This document shows positions 44,450 to 52,536 of a stretch of 64,000 bases of DNA, in pieces. Positions within the stretch are counted from its first letter, which is position 1. Each line of letters starts with the position of its first letter. The stretch is from Caulobacteraceae bacterium UBA3198. Its GTDB lineage: Bacteria; Pseudomonadota; Alphaproteobacteria; Caulobacterales; Caulobacteraceae. The notes under the pieces were generated by a model that did not search any database, was not told where the DNA came from, and saw only the letters and a list, made by a program, of their open reading frames with translations. Where the stretch lies: assembly GCA_002363865.1 (NCBI GenBank), contig DEWY01000013.1:310001-374000 (forward strand), written 5' to 3'. The position numbers were made by a program, and so were the translations under genes.

Positions 44450-44863
44450 TTAGGGGGCAGGGGTTTGGCTCGCAGGGAACGACGGCGCCGGGCAGGCGTA
44501 GCTGACGGAAAAGGTCACGGGCCCCTCGGGAGTCTCCACCGTCACTGGGCCGTTCTGGGGTGCCTCAGCGTCCTGGGCGCAGATGCGCAAGGTGCGCGGA
44601 CCGCTCCAGACGATCTCCAGACCCCGTACCGCCTCCAGGCTCGCCAGGGGGCTGGACGCGCCGCTCGTGTGGCGCAAGGCCAGTTCGGCGCCGAGGCCCG
44701 GCTGCAGGGTCAGGCCGCCACCGGTGAAGTCTACCTCCAGCACATACTGCCCATCTGGGCTGGGGACCTGCATGTCGTCCGGCGTCGCCACCAGGCAGCC
44801 TGAAAGCAGAGCGGCGGTGAGCCCGAGGGCGGCGAAGGCGGGGCGTTAGAGGGGCTGAGCCAT
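44450..44863 (-). pseudogene. Lipoprotein gene with in-frame TAA in the signal peptide
   Basis: From an ATG at 44863 the frame reads MAQPL, then TAA at 44846-44848, then RPAFAALGLTAALLSGC followed by a soluble domain of about 110 residues ending PSFPASQTPAP. The part after the stop is a complete lipoprotein signal core with lipobox LSGC, so the gene appears to have been a 137-codon lipoprotein broken by a nonsense codon six codons in. Downstream starts exist only at GTG 44791, after the lipobox, which would yield a cytosolic protein of 113 residues. The remaining domain (LEVDFTGGGLTLQPGLGAEL and GPVTFSVSYACP) is beta-rich and unassigned. A read error cannot be excluded. Confidence 0.55.
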
Positions 44864-44972
44864 CTCAAGACAATGACAGAGGGCGGCCAAGGTTGCGGCC
44901 AAGCCTGGCCTTGGCCCATGATCGACCCCGAACGAGGCCTGGCCAGCAGGCCCTCGCCCCGGAGGATCGCCC

Positions 44973-45842
44973 ATGTCTGACGCTCTCACCTCACGCCGCG
45001 CCCTGATCGCCGGCGGGGCAGGCCTGGCGGCTCTGGCCGCACAATCGGCCGTCGCGGCGGATCTGAAAACACCTCCTGAAGCCGCCGCCGCCCTGGCGGC
45101 CAATGGCCGCTTCGCCGGCAAGGTGGTCCTGATCACCGGCGCGACCTCGGGGATCGGCCGGGCGACGGCGCGGGCGTTTGCGCTGGAGGGCGCCAAGGTG
45201 ATGTTCTGCGGCCGCCGGGAAGGTCTGGGCGCAGAGGTGGAGACCGAGATCCGGGGCGCCGGCGGCGAGGCGCGCTACCGGCGGGCCGACGTGCGGGTCG
45301 AGGCCGATGTGGCGGCTCTGGTGGATGCCTGTGTTCAGACCTATGGCGGGCTGGACATCGCCTTCAACAATGCCGGCATCGCCGGACGAGCGGGCGGACT
45401 GGGGCCGGAGTTCGACTGGGCCGTCCACAACGACATCATGGCGACCAATCTCGAAGGGGTTGTCCGCTGCATCAACCACCAGGTCCCGGCGCTGAAGGCC
45501 CGCGGCGGCGGGGCGATCATCAACACCGCCTCGGTGCTGGGCTATGTGGGCTCCGGACCAGTGATGTCCTACGCGCTCTCCAAGGCTGGCGTGCTCAGCC
45601 TGACCCGCTCGGCGGCGCTGCAGCTGGCCGGGGACAATATCCGCGTGAACGCCGTCTCGCCGGGTCCGATCGACACCCCGATGATGGGGGGCGGCGCCGC
45701 CCAGGCCTCTGGCGCCCGAACGCCGGCCGGCCGCGCCGGACAGCCGGAGGAGGTGGCGCATGCGGTCATGTATCTGGCCGACAGCGCCGCCAGCTATGTC
45801 ACGGGCGAGGATCTGAAGGTGGACGGTGGGGTCCGCGCCTAG
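44973..45842 (+). CDS. SDR-family oxidoreductase with Tat-type leader
   Basis: A 289-residue short-chain dehydrogenase. The cofactor motif TGATSGIG is at 55-62, NNAG at 131-134, and the catalytic Ser186, Tyr199 and Lys203 are in place. The C-terminal SPGPIDTPMM and VTGEDLKVDGGVRA are typical. Unusually, the first 30 residues form a twin-arginine signal (Arg8-Arg9 in TSRRALIAGGAGLAALAA, cleavage after AVAA), so the folded enzyme with bound NAD(P) may be exported to the periplasm. The substrate is unknown. Confidence 0.87.
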   Translation: MSDALTSRRALIAGGAGLAALAAQSAVAADLKTPPEAAAALAANGRFAGKVVLITGATSGIGRATARAFALEGAKVMFCGRREGLGAEVETEIRGAGGEARYRRADVRVEADVAALVDACVQTYGGLDIAFNNAGIAGRAGGLGPEFDWAVHNDIMATNLEGVVRCINHQVPALKARGGGAIINTASVLGYVGSGPVMSYALSKAGVLSLTRSAALQLAGDNIRVNAVSPGPIDTPMMGGGAAQASGARTPAGRAGQPEEVAHAVMYLADSAASYVTGEDLKVDGGVRA

Positions 45843-45970
45843 GGTTGCGGCGCCGGCTTGGCCCGGGCGCCGCTCAATGCGCGAGCCCTGAACGGCGCGA
45901 CATCCTGGGGGTGTGACATCTTGTCTCTGTGGATAAGATGGCTCTACGGTCTCTCCTGGGGGAGGCGAGC

Positions 45971-46660
45971 ATGCAGACCGTGGCGGTCATTTCGCGAAAG
46001 GGCGGCGCCGGCAAGTCGACCGTGGCGGTCAATCTCGCCGCGGCCCTGCGAGACGCCGGCCAGAGGGCGATCCTGGCCGACGCTGATCCCCTGCGGTCTT
46101 CCAGCGAAGCTTTGCGGGCCCACAGCCTGTCGGTGGTGGAGACCTCAGCCTCCAAGCTCTTCGCCCTGGTGACCGCCTCCCGCCGCAGCGGCTGCGACAT
46201 GCTGGTGATCGATACGCCGGCCTCGCCCGAGGCCGATATCGTCGCGGCCATCAAGGTCGCCGATCTGTGCCTGGTGGTGACTCGCCCGACCTATCTGGAT
46301 CTCGCCGCAGCCCTGAAGACGGTGGATCTGCTGCGCCAACTGCGGGCGCCCGGCCTCATTCTGCTGAACCAGTGCCCCTCGCCGCGACAGGGCCATGAGC
46401 CGCGGGTGGTGTCGGGGACCCTGGAGGCCCTTCGCTTCGCCGGCGTGCCGGTCTCGCCCGTGGCGCTGCGGGTGCGTCAGGCCTACCAGGGCGCCCTGTC
46501 CTATGGCCGCGGCGTCACCGAGTGGGAGCCGAAAGGCGCGGCGGCCGCTGAAACCCGCGCCCTGGCCGACTTGGTGCGCCAGCGGATGCGCGGGGAGGGG
46601 CAGGGCCTACGCCCGGCCAATGACGTGGCGAGCGGCGCGCTGTTCACCGTCCAGACCTGA
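45971..46660 (+). CDS. ParA-family ATPase, orphan
   Basis: A 229-residue P-loop ATPase. The deviant Walker A KGGAGKST is at residues 10-17 (MQTVAVISRKGGAGKST), with the second Lys of the MinD/ParA type, LADADPLRSS forms the next strand and LVIDTPASPEAD the switch region; GLILLNQCPSPRQG is the base-binding strand. A GGGGGAGGCGAG ribosome site supports the ATG at 45971, not the one at 45929. No ParB gene or parS site is near, so it is not a plasmid partition unit. It could position a protein complex or chemoreceptor cluster; the partner is unknown. Confidence 0.85.
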   Translation: MQTVAVISRKGGAGKSTVAVNLAAALRDAGQRAILADADPLRSSSEALRAHSLSVVETSASKLFALVTASRRSGCDMLVIDTPASPEADIVAAIKVADLCLVVTRPTYLDLAAALKTVDLLRQLRAPGLILLNQCPSPRQGHEPRVVSGTLEALRFAGVPVSPVALRVRQAYQGALSYGRGVTEWEPKGAAAAETRALADLVRQRMRGEGQGLRPANDVASGALFTVQT

Positions 46661-46836
46661 TCAGGTGCTGGACGGGCCACCTTGACTCCCCAAGGCCCGA
46701 CCGCCATACACCGCCCCTTCACACCGGCGGGTCTCCGCGCGGTGCGAAGTCTATTACGGGTGATACGGGCCCCGCCGTTGAGATCGCGCCTCCACTCTCG
46801 GAAGCGCCGGGCCGTGTCGATGATGAAGAGTGATTT

Positions 46837-47454
46837 ATGACCAAGCGTCATTCCGCGAAGTACAAGCTCGACCGCCGTATGGGCGAGAACATCTGGGGCC
46901 GCGCCAAGTCGCCGGTGAACCAGCGTTCCTACGGCCCCGGCCAGCATGGTCAGCGCCGCAAGTCCAAGGTCTCCGACTTCGGCCTGCAGCTGCGCGCCAA
47001 GCAGAAGTTGAAGGGCTACTACGGCAGCCTGACCGAAAAGCAGTTCAGCCGTACCTATACCGAGGCCGCGCGCCGCAAGGGCAACACCTCGGAAAACCTG
47101 ATCGCCCTGCTGGAGTCGCGCCTGGATGCGGTGGTCTACCGCGCCAAGTTCGTGCCGACCGTCTTCGCCGCCCGTCAGTTCGTGAACCATGGCCACGTCC
47201 TGGTGAACGGCAAGCGCGTCAACATCCCGTCCTACCGCGTGAAGGCCGGCGACGTCGTCGAGGTGCGTGAGCGCTCGCGCAACATGGCGCTGGTGCTGGA
47301 AGCCATGGCGTCGGGCGAACGGGAAGTTCCCGACTATATCGAAGTCGACGCCAAGGGCCTGTCGGCCAAGTTCATCCGCGCCCCGGAACTGGCCGAAGTG
47401 CCCTATCCGGTGAAGATGGAACCGAACCTCGTGGTCGAATTCTACGCCTCCTAA
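46837..47454 (+). CDS. rpsD: 30S ribosomal protein S4
   Basis: A 205-residue ribosomal protein S4 that binds 16S rRNA and nucleates assembly of the small subunit. The N-terminal KYKLDRRMGENIWGRAKSPVNQRSYGPGQHGQRR region lacks the zinc cysteines, as usual for the C-minus form, and the S4 RNA-binding domain LESRLDAVVYRAKFVPTVFAARQFVNHGHVLVNGKRVNIPSYRVKAGDVV spans about 93-143. A perfect terminator follows. It stands alone, outside a ribosomal operon, as in Caulobacter. Confidence 0.97.
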   Translation: MTKRHSAKYKLDRRMGENIWGRAKSPVNQRSYGPGQHGQRRKSKVSDFGLQLRAKQKLKGYYGSLTEKQFSRTYTEAARRKGNTSENLIALLESRLDAVVYRAKFVPTVFAARQFVNHGHVLVNGKRVNIPSYRVKAGDVVEVRERSRNMALVLEAMASGEREVPDYIEVDAKGLSAKFIRAPELAEVPYPVKMEPNLVVEFYAS

Positions 47455-47479
47455 GGCGTCGAACATCTGCGATCTCGAA

Positions 47480-47509
47480 GGGCCCCGGAGCGATCCGGGG
47501 CCCTTTTTT
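47480..47509 (+). terminator. Rho-independent terminator after rpsD
   Basis: A perfect 10-bp stem (GGGCCCCGGA / TCCGGGGCCC) with a GCGA tetraloop is followed by six T residues. It begins 25 bases after the rpsD stop. Confidence 0.95.
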
Positions 47510-47750
47510 GCATCTGGAGCGCGCTGTACGCCCAGATGACGGGGCGCATCAGCCGGGCAGAGGTCTTGGGCCGGTCAGGCGGCCTTAAGACCTCCTGAGC
47601 CTGTCCAAGGCCGTTGACCGCCGCCCCGCGCCTCACTATCTCCGCGGCTCGGTCCGGGCCCCTCTGGTCGCGACGGCGGTCGCGATGATGTCGGATCTTC
47701 ACTCTCCAGGCGCAGACGCCGCGCCGTGACTATGAGAGGTGCGGGGTCCG

Positions 47751-48770
47751 ATGGACGCTCTCCTGCTATTTTTACAAACGCCGTTTCTCGGTCAGGCGAC
47801 CTGGCTGTGGCTGTTGTTTCTCACCATTGTGCTCACGGTCCTGACCCTCGATCTTGGGGTCTTCAATCGTAAGGACCACATCATCGGGCCGGGCGAGTCG
47901 GTGAAGGCCGCCTCGGCCTATATCGCCCTTGGCCTCACGTTCGGGGCCTGGATCTGGTACGACCTCGGCTCCCAGAAGGCGGTGGAGTACTACACCGGCT
48001 ACCTGCTCGAGCTCACCCTGGCGCTCGACAACGTCTTCGTCATCTCCCTGATCCTGGCCTATTTTGCCGTTCCGCGGGAGCTGCAGCACCGGGTGCTGTT
48101 CTGGGGCATTCTGGGCGTGATCGTGCTGCGGGCGATCATGATCGGCATCGGCGCGGCGCTCGTCACCAACTTCGCCTGGGTGCTCTACATCTTCGGCGCC
48201 TTCCTGCTGTTCACCGGCGCCAAAATGCTCAAGGAGTCCTTCGCCAGCGACTCCGAAGAGGCCAAGGACCTGACGGAGAACGCCATCCTGAAGTGGCTGC
48301 GTGGCCACCTGCGGGTGACCGACGGCTTCCAGGGCTCCAAGTTCTTTGTGCGCCAGGCGGATCCAGCGAGCGGCAAGCTGGTGCTGTTCGCCACCCCGCT
48401 GTTCCTGGCCCTGGTGCTGGTGGAGTTCGCCGACCTGGTCTTCGCCATCGACTCGGTGCCGGCCATCTTCGCGATCACCCAGGACCCCTATATCGTCTAC
48501 ACCTCCAACATCTTCGCCATCCTGGGGCTGCGGGCGCTCTATTTCGCCCTGGAGAACGCCGTCCACCGCTTCCACTATCTGAAGGTGGCGCTCGCCCTGG
48601 TGCTGGTCTTCATCGGCTTCAAGATCTTCGCCGGCGACCTGTTCTTCGGCGGCAAGTTCCCGGCGCCCTGGTCATTGGGCATCACGGTCAGCCTGCTGGC
48701 AGGTGGGGTGATCTTCTCTCTGCTCAAGCCCAAGCACCCCAAGGGCGGGGTGGAGGGCGTCGGCTCCTGA
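47751..48770 (+). CDS. TerC/Alx-family integral membrane protein
   Basis: A 339-residue membrane protein with about nine helices. The TerC pattern is clear: WLWLLFLTIVLTVLTLDLGVFNRK, EYYTGYLLELTLALDNVFVISLI with conserved Glu and Asp in the membrane, VLFWGILGVIVLRAIMIGIG, and LVEFADLVFAIDSVPAIFAITQDPYIVYTSNIFAILGLRALYF. Family members Alx and TerC are implicated in manganese export, metal loading of exported enzymes, or tellurite resistance. The ATG at 47751 has GGGG 5 bases upstream. No manganese riboswitch could be recognised in the leader. Confidence 0.9.
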   Translation: MDALLLFLQTPFLGQATWLWLLFLTIVLTVLTLDLGVFNRKDHIIGPGESVKAASAYIALGLTFGAWIWYDLGSQKAVEYYTGYLLELTLALDNVFVISLILAYFAVPRELQHRVLFWGILGVIVLRAIMIGIGAALVTNFAWVLYIFGAFLLFTGAKMLKESFASDSEEAKDLTENAILKWLRGHLRVTDGFQGSKFFVRQADPASGKLVLFATPLFLALVLVEFADLVFAIDSVPAIFAITQDPYIVYTSNIFAILGLRALYFALENAVHRFHYLKVALALVLVFIGFKIFAGDLFFGGKFPAPWSLGITVSLLAGGVIFSLLKPKHPKGGVEGVGS

Positions 48771-48825
48771 CCCTGGCGGAGTCTCCGTCGGCCTGCCACT
48801 CTTCCGCGGGCCGCCGGAGCTTCCC

Positions 48826-49368
48826 ATGGACATCAATCCAGACCTCGCCCGTGAGCTGGGCTTTCCCAAGCTGAAGTACGCCTATGTGGAGCGCGAGCGG
48901 CGCTGGCTCTGCGCGCGGCTGCCGGACGTCGAGGTCATCTCCGCCGACGCCATCACCGACCTCTATATCGACGGCTCACGCCTGCGGCTGCGGGAGGCGC
49001 GGCCCCTGGACGGCGGGCCGGTCATGCGCCGTCTCGGGCGAAAGGGCGATGTGGACGCCGCCCATCGGCTGATCACGTCGATCTACCTGTCGGAGGCCGA
49101 GTTCGCCCTGTTGGCCGGGCTGCCGGGGCGGCGCATCGAGAAGGTCCGTCACCGCCTGGCGCCGATCAACGGACGGACTTTCGGCGTCGATGTCTTCTCA
49201 GGCGCGCTCCAGGGCCTGGTTCTGTCGGAAAAGGAGTTCGACAGCGATACGGAGATGGCCGCCTGTCCCCACCCGCCCTTCGCCCTGCGGGAGGTGACCG
49301 ATGATCCGCGCTATGCCGGGGGCTGGCTGGTGGCCCACGGGCTTCCGCCTGCGGAAGGCGGCCTCTGA
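48826..49368 (+). CDS. CYTH domain protein
   Basis: A 180-residue protein of the CYTH (triphosphate tunnel metalloenzyme) type. The E-x-E-x-R signature is YVERERRW at about 20-27; the barrel strands include RLRLRE, MRRLGRKGD and IEKVRHRL, with the basic residues that bind the triphosphate, and VDVFSGALQGLVLSEKEFDSD carries the acidic metal ligands. Such enzymes cleave inorganic triphosphate or thiamine triphosphate, or make cyclic AMP; a triphosphatase is most likely. It follows terC by 55 bases. Confidence 0.82.
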   Translation: MDINPDLARELGFPKLKYAYVERERRWLCARLPDVEVISADAITDLYIDGSRLRLREARPLDGGPVMRRLGRKGDVDAAHRLITSIYLSEAEFALLAGLPGRRIEKVRHRLAPINGRTFGVDVFSGALQGLVLSEKEFDSDTEMAACPHPPFALREVTDDPRYAGGWLVAHGLPPAEGGL

Positions 49369-49414
49369 CGGGCGCAGGCTTTCCCTGCTCGGCAAGATGT
49401 GGCGCAGTGGCGCC

Positions 49415-49792
49415 ATGACTCGTCGCTTCCTGATGATGGCCTCTGTCGCGGCCCTGCTGGCCGGCTGCGCTATAGTGCCGTCGCCGCCGATCCTGGCGCC
49501 GGCCGGCGCGCCGCTCGCCGAACTGGAGCCCCTCTATGCTGCGGAAGCAGGGAGGCGGGAGCTGACCATCAAGGTCGCCTCCAACGGCTGCACCACCAAG
49601 GCCGACTTCGCCTTCTACGTGGAGCGCCAGGGGGAGGCGGTGACCCTGGCCTTTGGCCGCAGGCGTCTGGACGGGTGCCAGTCCCTGGTGGCGGGCCATG
49701 TGGAGCTGGCCTTCAGCTATGCGGAGCTGGGTCTTGAGCCCCGCGATCCGGTGTTCCTGCTCAATCCCCTGGTCGCTTGGCCGGGGCTTTGA
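49415..49792 (+). CDS. Small lipoprotein, uncharacterised
   Basis: A 125-residue protein with a lipoprotein signal (MTRRFLMMASVAALLAGC, lipobox LAGC) followed by a Pro-rich linker and a beta domain with three further Cys (NGCTTKADFAFY, RLDGCQSLVAG). The start at 49415 gives a compact signal; in-frame ATGs upstream at 49301 would overlap the CYTH gene and give a long tail. The NGCTTKADF motif with later Cys suggests one disulfide. I do not know a function. It is 46 bases after the CYTH stop and ends next to palindromic element copy 3. Confidence 0.75.
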   Translation: MTRRFLMMASVAALLAGCAIVPSPPILAPAGAPLAELEPLYAAEAGRRELTIKVASNGCTTKADFAFYVERQGEAVTLAFGRRRLDGCQSLVAGHVELAFSYAELGLEPRDPVFLLNPLVAWPGL

Positions 49793-49804
49793 ACTCAAAG
49801 ACTT

Positions 49805-49850
49805 GAGCGCGTCTTGATCCGATAGCCGGTTCCCACCTATCGGAACGCGC
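49805..49850. repeat. Palindromic intergenic element, copy 3 of 3 (inverted)
   Basis: On the minus strand it begins GCGCGTTCCGATAGGTGG, continues GAACCGGCTATCGGATC and ends AAGACGCGCTC, matching copies 1 and 2 throughout. It fills the 59-base gap between the convergent lipoprotein and DUF4126 genes. Confidence 0.85.
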
Positions 49851-49851
49851 C

Positions 49852-50433
49852 CTAGCCAGGCCTCGCCCGTCTCTCTCGCCAGGCTCGACCGGCGCGGATC
49901 ACCGCCAGGGTCAACAGGACGGCGACAAGGCCGGCGACCCCAAAGGCGATAAACGGCAGGAAGACCGCCAGCAGGCTGAGCAGGCCAGACAGGACGTCCT
50001 CGACGAGGGACAGCACGGGATTGCCCAGGCCGCCGGTGGTGGCGGTGGAGATCGGTCGGGCCGCGGCCCGGCTGCCATGGAAGCCGCCAGCCACCACCAG
50101 GCCGGCGATGGCGGCGATGGCCGGGTGTAGGTCGCTCAGCACATTCTGCTGGCTGGCGAAGAGCACGGCGCCCGCGACAGGGGCGACCAGGGCGCCGACC
50201 CCGTGCCAGGCGGTGTCCACGGCCGGGATCTTATCAGCGACGAAGTCGACCACGGCCAGCGCGGCGATGACGCCCAGGACCCAGGGCTGGGTCAGGTCGT
50301 CGAAGGGCTCAGCCAGCCGCAAGAGGTCAGTGTAGCGGGCCACCAAGCCGACGGTGAGCAGGGGCACATAGGCGTTGAAGCCCGCCGCGCTGGCCAGACC
50401 AAAGGCTGAGAAGAGACTGGCGAAACCGTCCAT
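49852..50433 (-). CDS. DUF4126 family membrane protein
   Basis: A 193-residue protein with about five hydrophobic segments. GLASAAGFNAYVPLLTVGLVAR (about 12-33) and VADKIPAVDTAWHGVGALVAPVAGAVLFA (about 65-93) are the DUF4126 signature, and the helix with FHGSRAAARPISTATTGGLGNPVLSLVED follows near 118-146. The function is unknown. It starts 53 bases downstream of the thioesterase gene on the same strand and may be the last gene of that group. Confidence 0.85.
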   Translation of the reverse strand: MDGFASLFSAFGLASAAGFNAYVPLLTVGLVARYTDLLRLAEPFDDLTQPWVLGVIAALAVVDFVADKIPAVDTAWHGVGALVAPVAGAVLFASQQNVLSDLHPAIAAIAGLVVAGGFHGSRAAARPISTATTGGLGNPVLSLVEDVLSGLLSLLAVFLPFIAFGVAGLVAVLLTLAVIRAGRAWRERRARPG

Positions 50434-50486
50434 GAACCGCCTCCTAAGCCCCCATCATGCCGCAAGCCGCGCCTGCGGCGAAGCGC

Positions 50487-50906
50487 TCAGCCGAACCGGG
50501 CGACCAGCTCGGCCGGGACCCGGCGGGGGCGGCCGGTGGCCCGCTCGATCAGGCACCAGACTGTACGCACCTGGGCGCACATGGCGCCGTCTGGGCCATC
50601 GATACGGACGAAACGGTCAAAGCGAGGCCCCTCGGCCTTGTCAGAGACCCAGGTGCGGCCCAGCGCCGTCTCGCCCGGCAGAAGGGCGCGACGGTAGTCG
50701 ACCTCATGGCGCAGGGCGACCCAGGCCATGGCGTCCGACTCCGCCGGCTCGGCGGCGGAGTCCCAGTGGGCGATGGCCAGGTCCTGGGCCCAGCCCAGAT
50801 AGACCACATTGTTCACATGGCCGTTGGCGTCGATATCCGCCGCGGTCGGGATGAAGGTGCGGGAAAAGACCCGCCGGCCCGGCGGGGGCTCGAAGGTCCG
50901 GCTCAC
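50487..50906 (-). CDS. Acyl-CoA thioesterase of the hotdog (4HBT) fold
   Basis: A 139-residue hotdog-fold thioesterase. The active-site loop is ADIDANGHVNNVVYLGWAQD (about 23-42), with the Asp and His of the 4HBT class, and the helix continues to LRHEVDYRRALLPGETALGRTWV. It would hydrolyse a short acyl- or hydroxybenzoyl-CoA. The start is a GTG whose last bases overlap the grxD stop in the sequence GTGA, so it is translationally coupled to grxD. The physiological substrate is unknown. Confidence 0.85.
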   Translation of the reverse strand: MSRTFEPPPGRRVFSRTFIPTAADIDANGHVNNVVYLGWAQDLAIAHWDSAAEPAESDAMAWVALRHEVDYRRALLPGETALGRTWVSDKAEGPRFDRFVRIDGPDGAMCAQVRTVWCLIERATGRPRRVPAELVARFG

Positions 50907-51244
50907 GCCGCCAGGACGCCCTGCTCGCTGAGGAAGGGCTTCAGTTCGCCGTTCTGGAACATCTCGCGGACGATGTCACAGCCGCCGACGAATTCGCCCT
51001 TCACATAGAGCTGCGGGATGGTCGGCCAGTCGGAGAAGGTCTTGATCCCATCGCGCAGGGAATCGTCCTGCAGAACGTCGACGCCGACGAAGTCGACGCC
51101 CAGATGGTCGAGGATCTGGACGACCAGGCCGGAGAAGCCACAGCGCGGCTGTTCGGGCACGCCCTTCATGAACAGCACCACCTGATGGTCCTGCAGGGTC
51201 TTGGCGATGAAGGCGTGGGCGGGTTCGGTCATGGCCTCGCTCAT
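50903..51244 (-). CDS. grxD: Monothiol glutaredoxin Grx4/GrxD
   Basis: A 113-residue monothiol glutaredoxin with the CGFS active site at Cys35 (MKGVPEQPRCGFSGLVVQIL). The cis-Pro region WPTIPQLYVKGEFVGGCDI completes the glutathione-binding site. This class binds a [2Fe-2S] cluster as a dimer or with BolA and hands it on for iron-sulfur protein assembly. The ATG at 51244 gives the family length; an ATG at 51232 is close. A BolA gene lies 970 bases upstream on the same strand, with the AKR-like gene between. Confidence 0.94.
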   Translation of the reverse strand: MSEAMTEPAHAFIAKTLQDHQVVLFMKGVPEQPRCGFSGLVVQILDHLGVDFVGVDVLQDDSLRDGIKTFSDWPTIPQLYVKGEFVGGCDIVREMFQNGELKPFLSEQGVLAA

Positions 51245-51317
51245 GGGAACGGCCTTTTCTGTGGGAGTCAGTTTCAGCAGACAGCTAGGGAGGCGCGGGC
51301 GCCGGGTCAAGACGGCC

Positions 51318-52205
51318 TCAGGCCCGCCGTGCGTCCGGTGGGGTGTCGATCCGGGCCATTTCGATCTGGGCGGCGAGCCCCGTGGGCAGTTCCCGGTCAG
51401 GCACGGCCGACAGGCGTTCGATCACCTCAGGCCGGTGGGCCTCGATCTGAATGCAGGCCAGGGACGGCTCGGTCAGGGCGTAGGCGAGGCAAAGCTCGTC
51501 GGCTTCCCAGTTGCGGGTCTCGTGCAGGAAGCCATAGGCGCCGACCGAGGCGGCGGTGGGGCCTGAGCGGCGGAACAGGGATGCCTTGGCCTGGGCCTGG
51601 GCCGGGGGACGGCAAAGCTCCGGAGGGAAGGCGTCAAAGCCGGTGATCGACATGTTGAGCTGGGCGGCGTCGCGGATCCGCCGGCGAATGTTCCAGCCCG
51701 AGGTCAGGTTGAACGGCGAGGACAGGGCGTCAAAGGCGCCCGAGGTCACCGCCTGATCCACCAGGGCGCCGGCCCCGGAGATGCCGATCTGCAGGGCGAG
51801 GCCCGCGCTGCGGACATCCTCCAGCATCCGCGCGCCTTCAGCGGTCAACGTGGCGTAGGCCGGCTCGTCCAGGGTCAGGAGGTCGAAATAGCCGGCCCCG
51901 GTCTGGGTCAGGCCATTGCGCACGGCGTCCTCGATCGCCCGGGCGTCGGTGGGGCTGCGTCCGTCGCCGCAGATGCGCCAGGCGATGAACAGCAGGCGTC
52001 GCTCAATGCTCTCGGCCGCCTGGCGGAAACCGGCCGCCAGGGTCTCGACCCCGGCCTCGACCTCGAAGGCGTTGACCCCGCACTCCATGGCGCTGACGGT
52101 CAAGACCCGCCAGGCGCCCTGCGGTTGGGCCCGGCCACGATCGCGCAGCAGCAGGCTCAGCGCCGATACCGCCTTGCCGGATATGCCGAACGGCCGGTAG
52201 CGCAT
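51318..52205 (-). CDS. Aldo/keto reductase-fold protein lacking the catalytic tetrad
   Basis: A 295-residue protein that starts like an aldo/keto reductase (MRYRPFGISGKAVSALSLLL) and continues with the TIM-barrel pattern (FDLLTLDEP, ALQIGISG). The catalytic Asp-Tyr-Lys-His tetrad is missing: FDTAxxYG is replaced by FEVEAGVE (47-54), the ATK strand by AWR (75-77), and the QLHRP strand by TLDEP (111-115), with Asp where the active His should be. The NADPH-binding C-terminus is also atypical. It is therefore likely an inactive homologue with a binding or structural role. It lies between bolA and grxD on the same strand, 11 bases after bolA and 73 before grxD. Confidence 0.78.
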   Translation of the reverse strand: MRYRPFGISGKAVSALSLLLRDRGRAQPQGAWRVLTVSAMECGVNAFEVEAGVETLAAGFRQAAESIERRLLFIAWRICGDGRSPTDARAIEDAVRNGLTQTGAGYFDLLTLDEPAYATLTAEGARMLEDVRSAGLALQIGISGAGALVDQAVTSGAFDALSSPFNLTSGWNIRRRIRDAAQLNMSITGFDAFPPELCRPPAQAQAKASLFRRSGPTAASVGAYGFLHETRNWEADELCLAYALTEPSLACIQIEAHRPEVIERLSAVPDRELPTGLAAQIEMARIDTPPDARRA

Positions 52206-52216
52206 GGCTTTCCCGC

Positions 52217-52450
52217 CTAGCCTGGAACGGAGGTCTCGAGCGCCAGGGCGTGCAGTTCTCCGCCCATCTTTCCCTTCAGCGCCGCATAGACCAGTTGATG
52301 CTGACGCACCCGCGGCAGGCCCTTGAAGGCGTCTGACACGATGCGCGCGCGATAGTGGTCGCCGTCGCCGGCCAGATCCTCGATGGCGATCTGGGCGTCG
52401 GGAAAGGCCTCCCGCAGGGAAGCTTCCAAGTCGGCCTGGGTCATGGGCAT
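52217..52450 (-). CDS. bolA: BolA-family iron-sulfur cofactor protein
   Basis: A 77-residue BolA. The family core is ASLREAFPDAQIAIEDLAGDGDHYRARIVSDAF, with the invariant His in the DHY motif, and the helix LPRVRQHQLVYAALKGKMG near the C-terminus. BolA partners the CGFS glutaredoxin to bind [2Fe-2S] clusters, and grxD is in the same gene group, which supports this role here. Two possible ATGs two codons apart cannot be separated. It is the first gene of the probable bolA-AKR-grxD-thioesterase run. Confidence 0.92.
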   Translation of the reverse strand: MPMTQADLEASLREAFPDAQIAIEDLAGDGDHYRARIVSDAFKGLPRVRQHQLVYAALKGKMGGELHALALETSVPG

Positions 52451-52536
52451 GGGGGTACGCTCTCTTGCAACAGGGTTTATGGACGAAAAAGGATTAACGC
52501 GCCCATAGCACAGCCGTCACGGGTCCCGTGCGCGCC

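Noticed and set aside
45971..46660. Plasmid partition locus
   Set aside because: There is no parB gene or parS-like repeat and the neighbours are chromosomal.
47510..47750. Manganese riboswitch before terC
   Set aside because: The conserved loops of the yybP-ykoY type could not be recognised in this leader.
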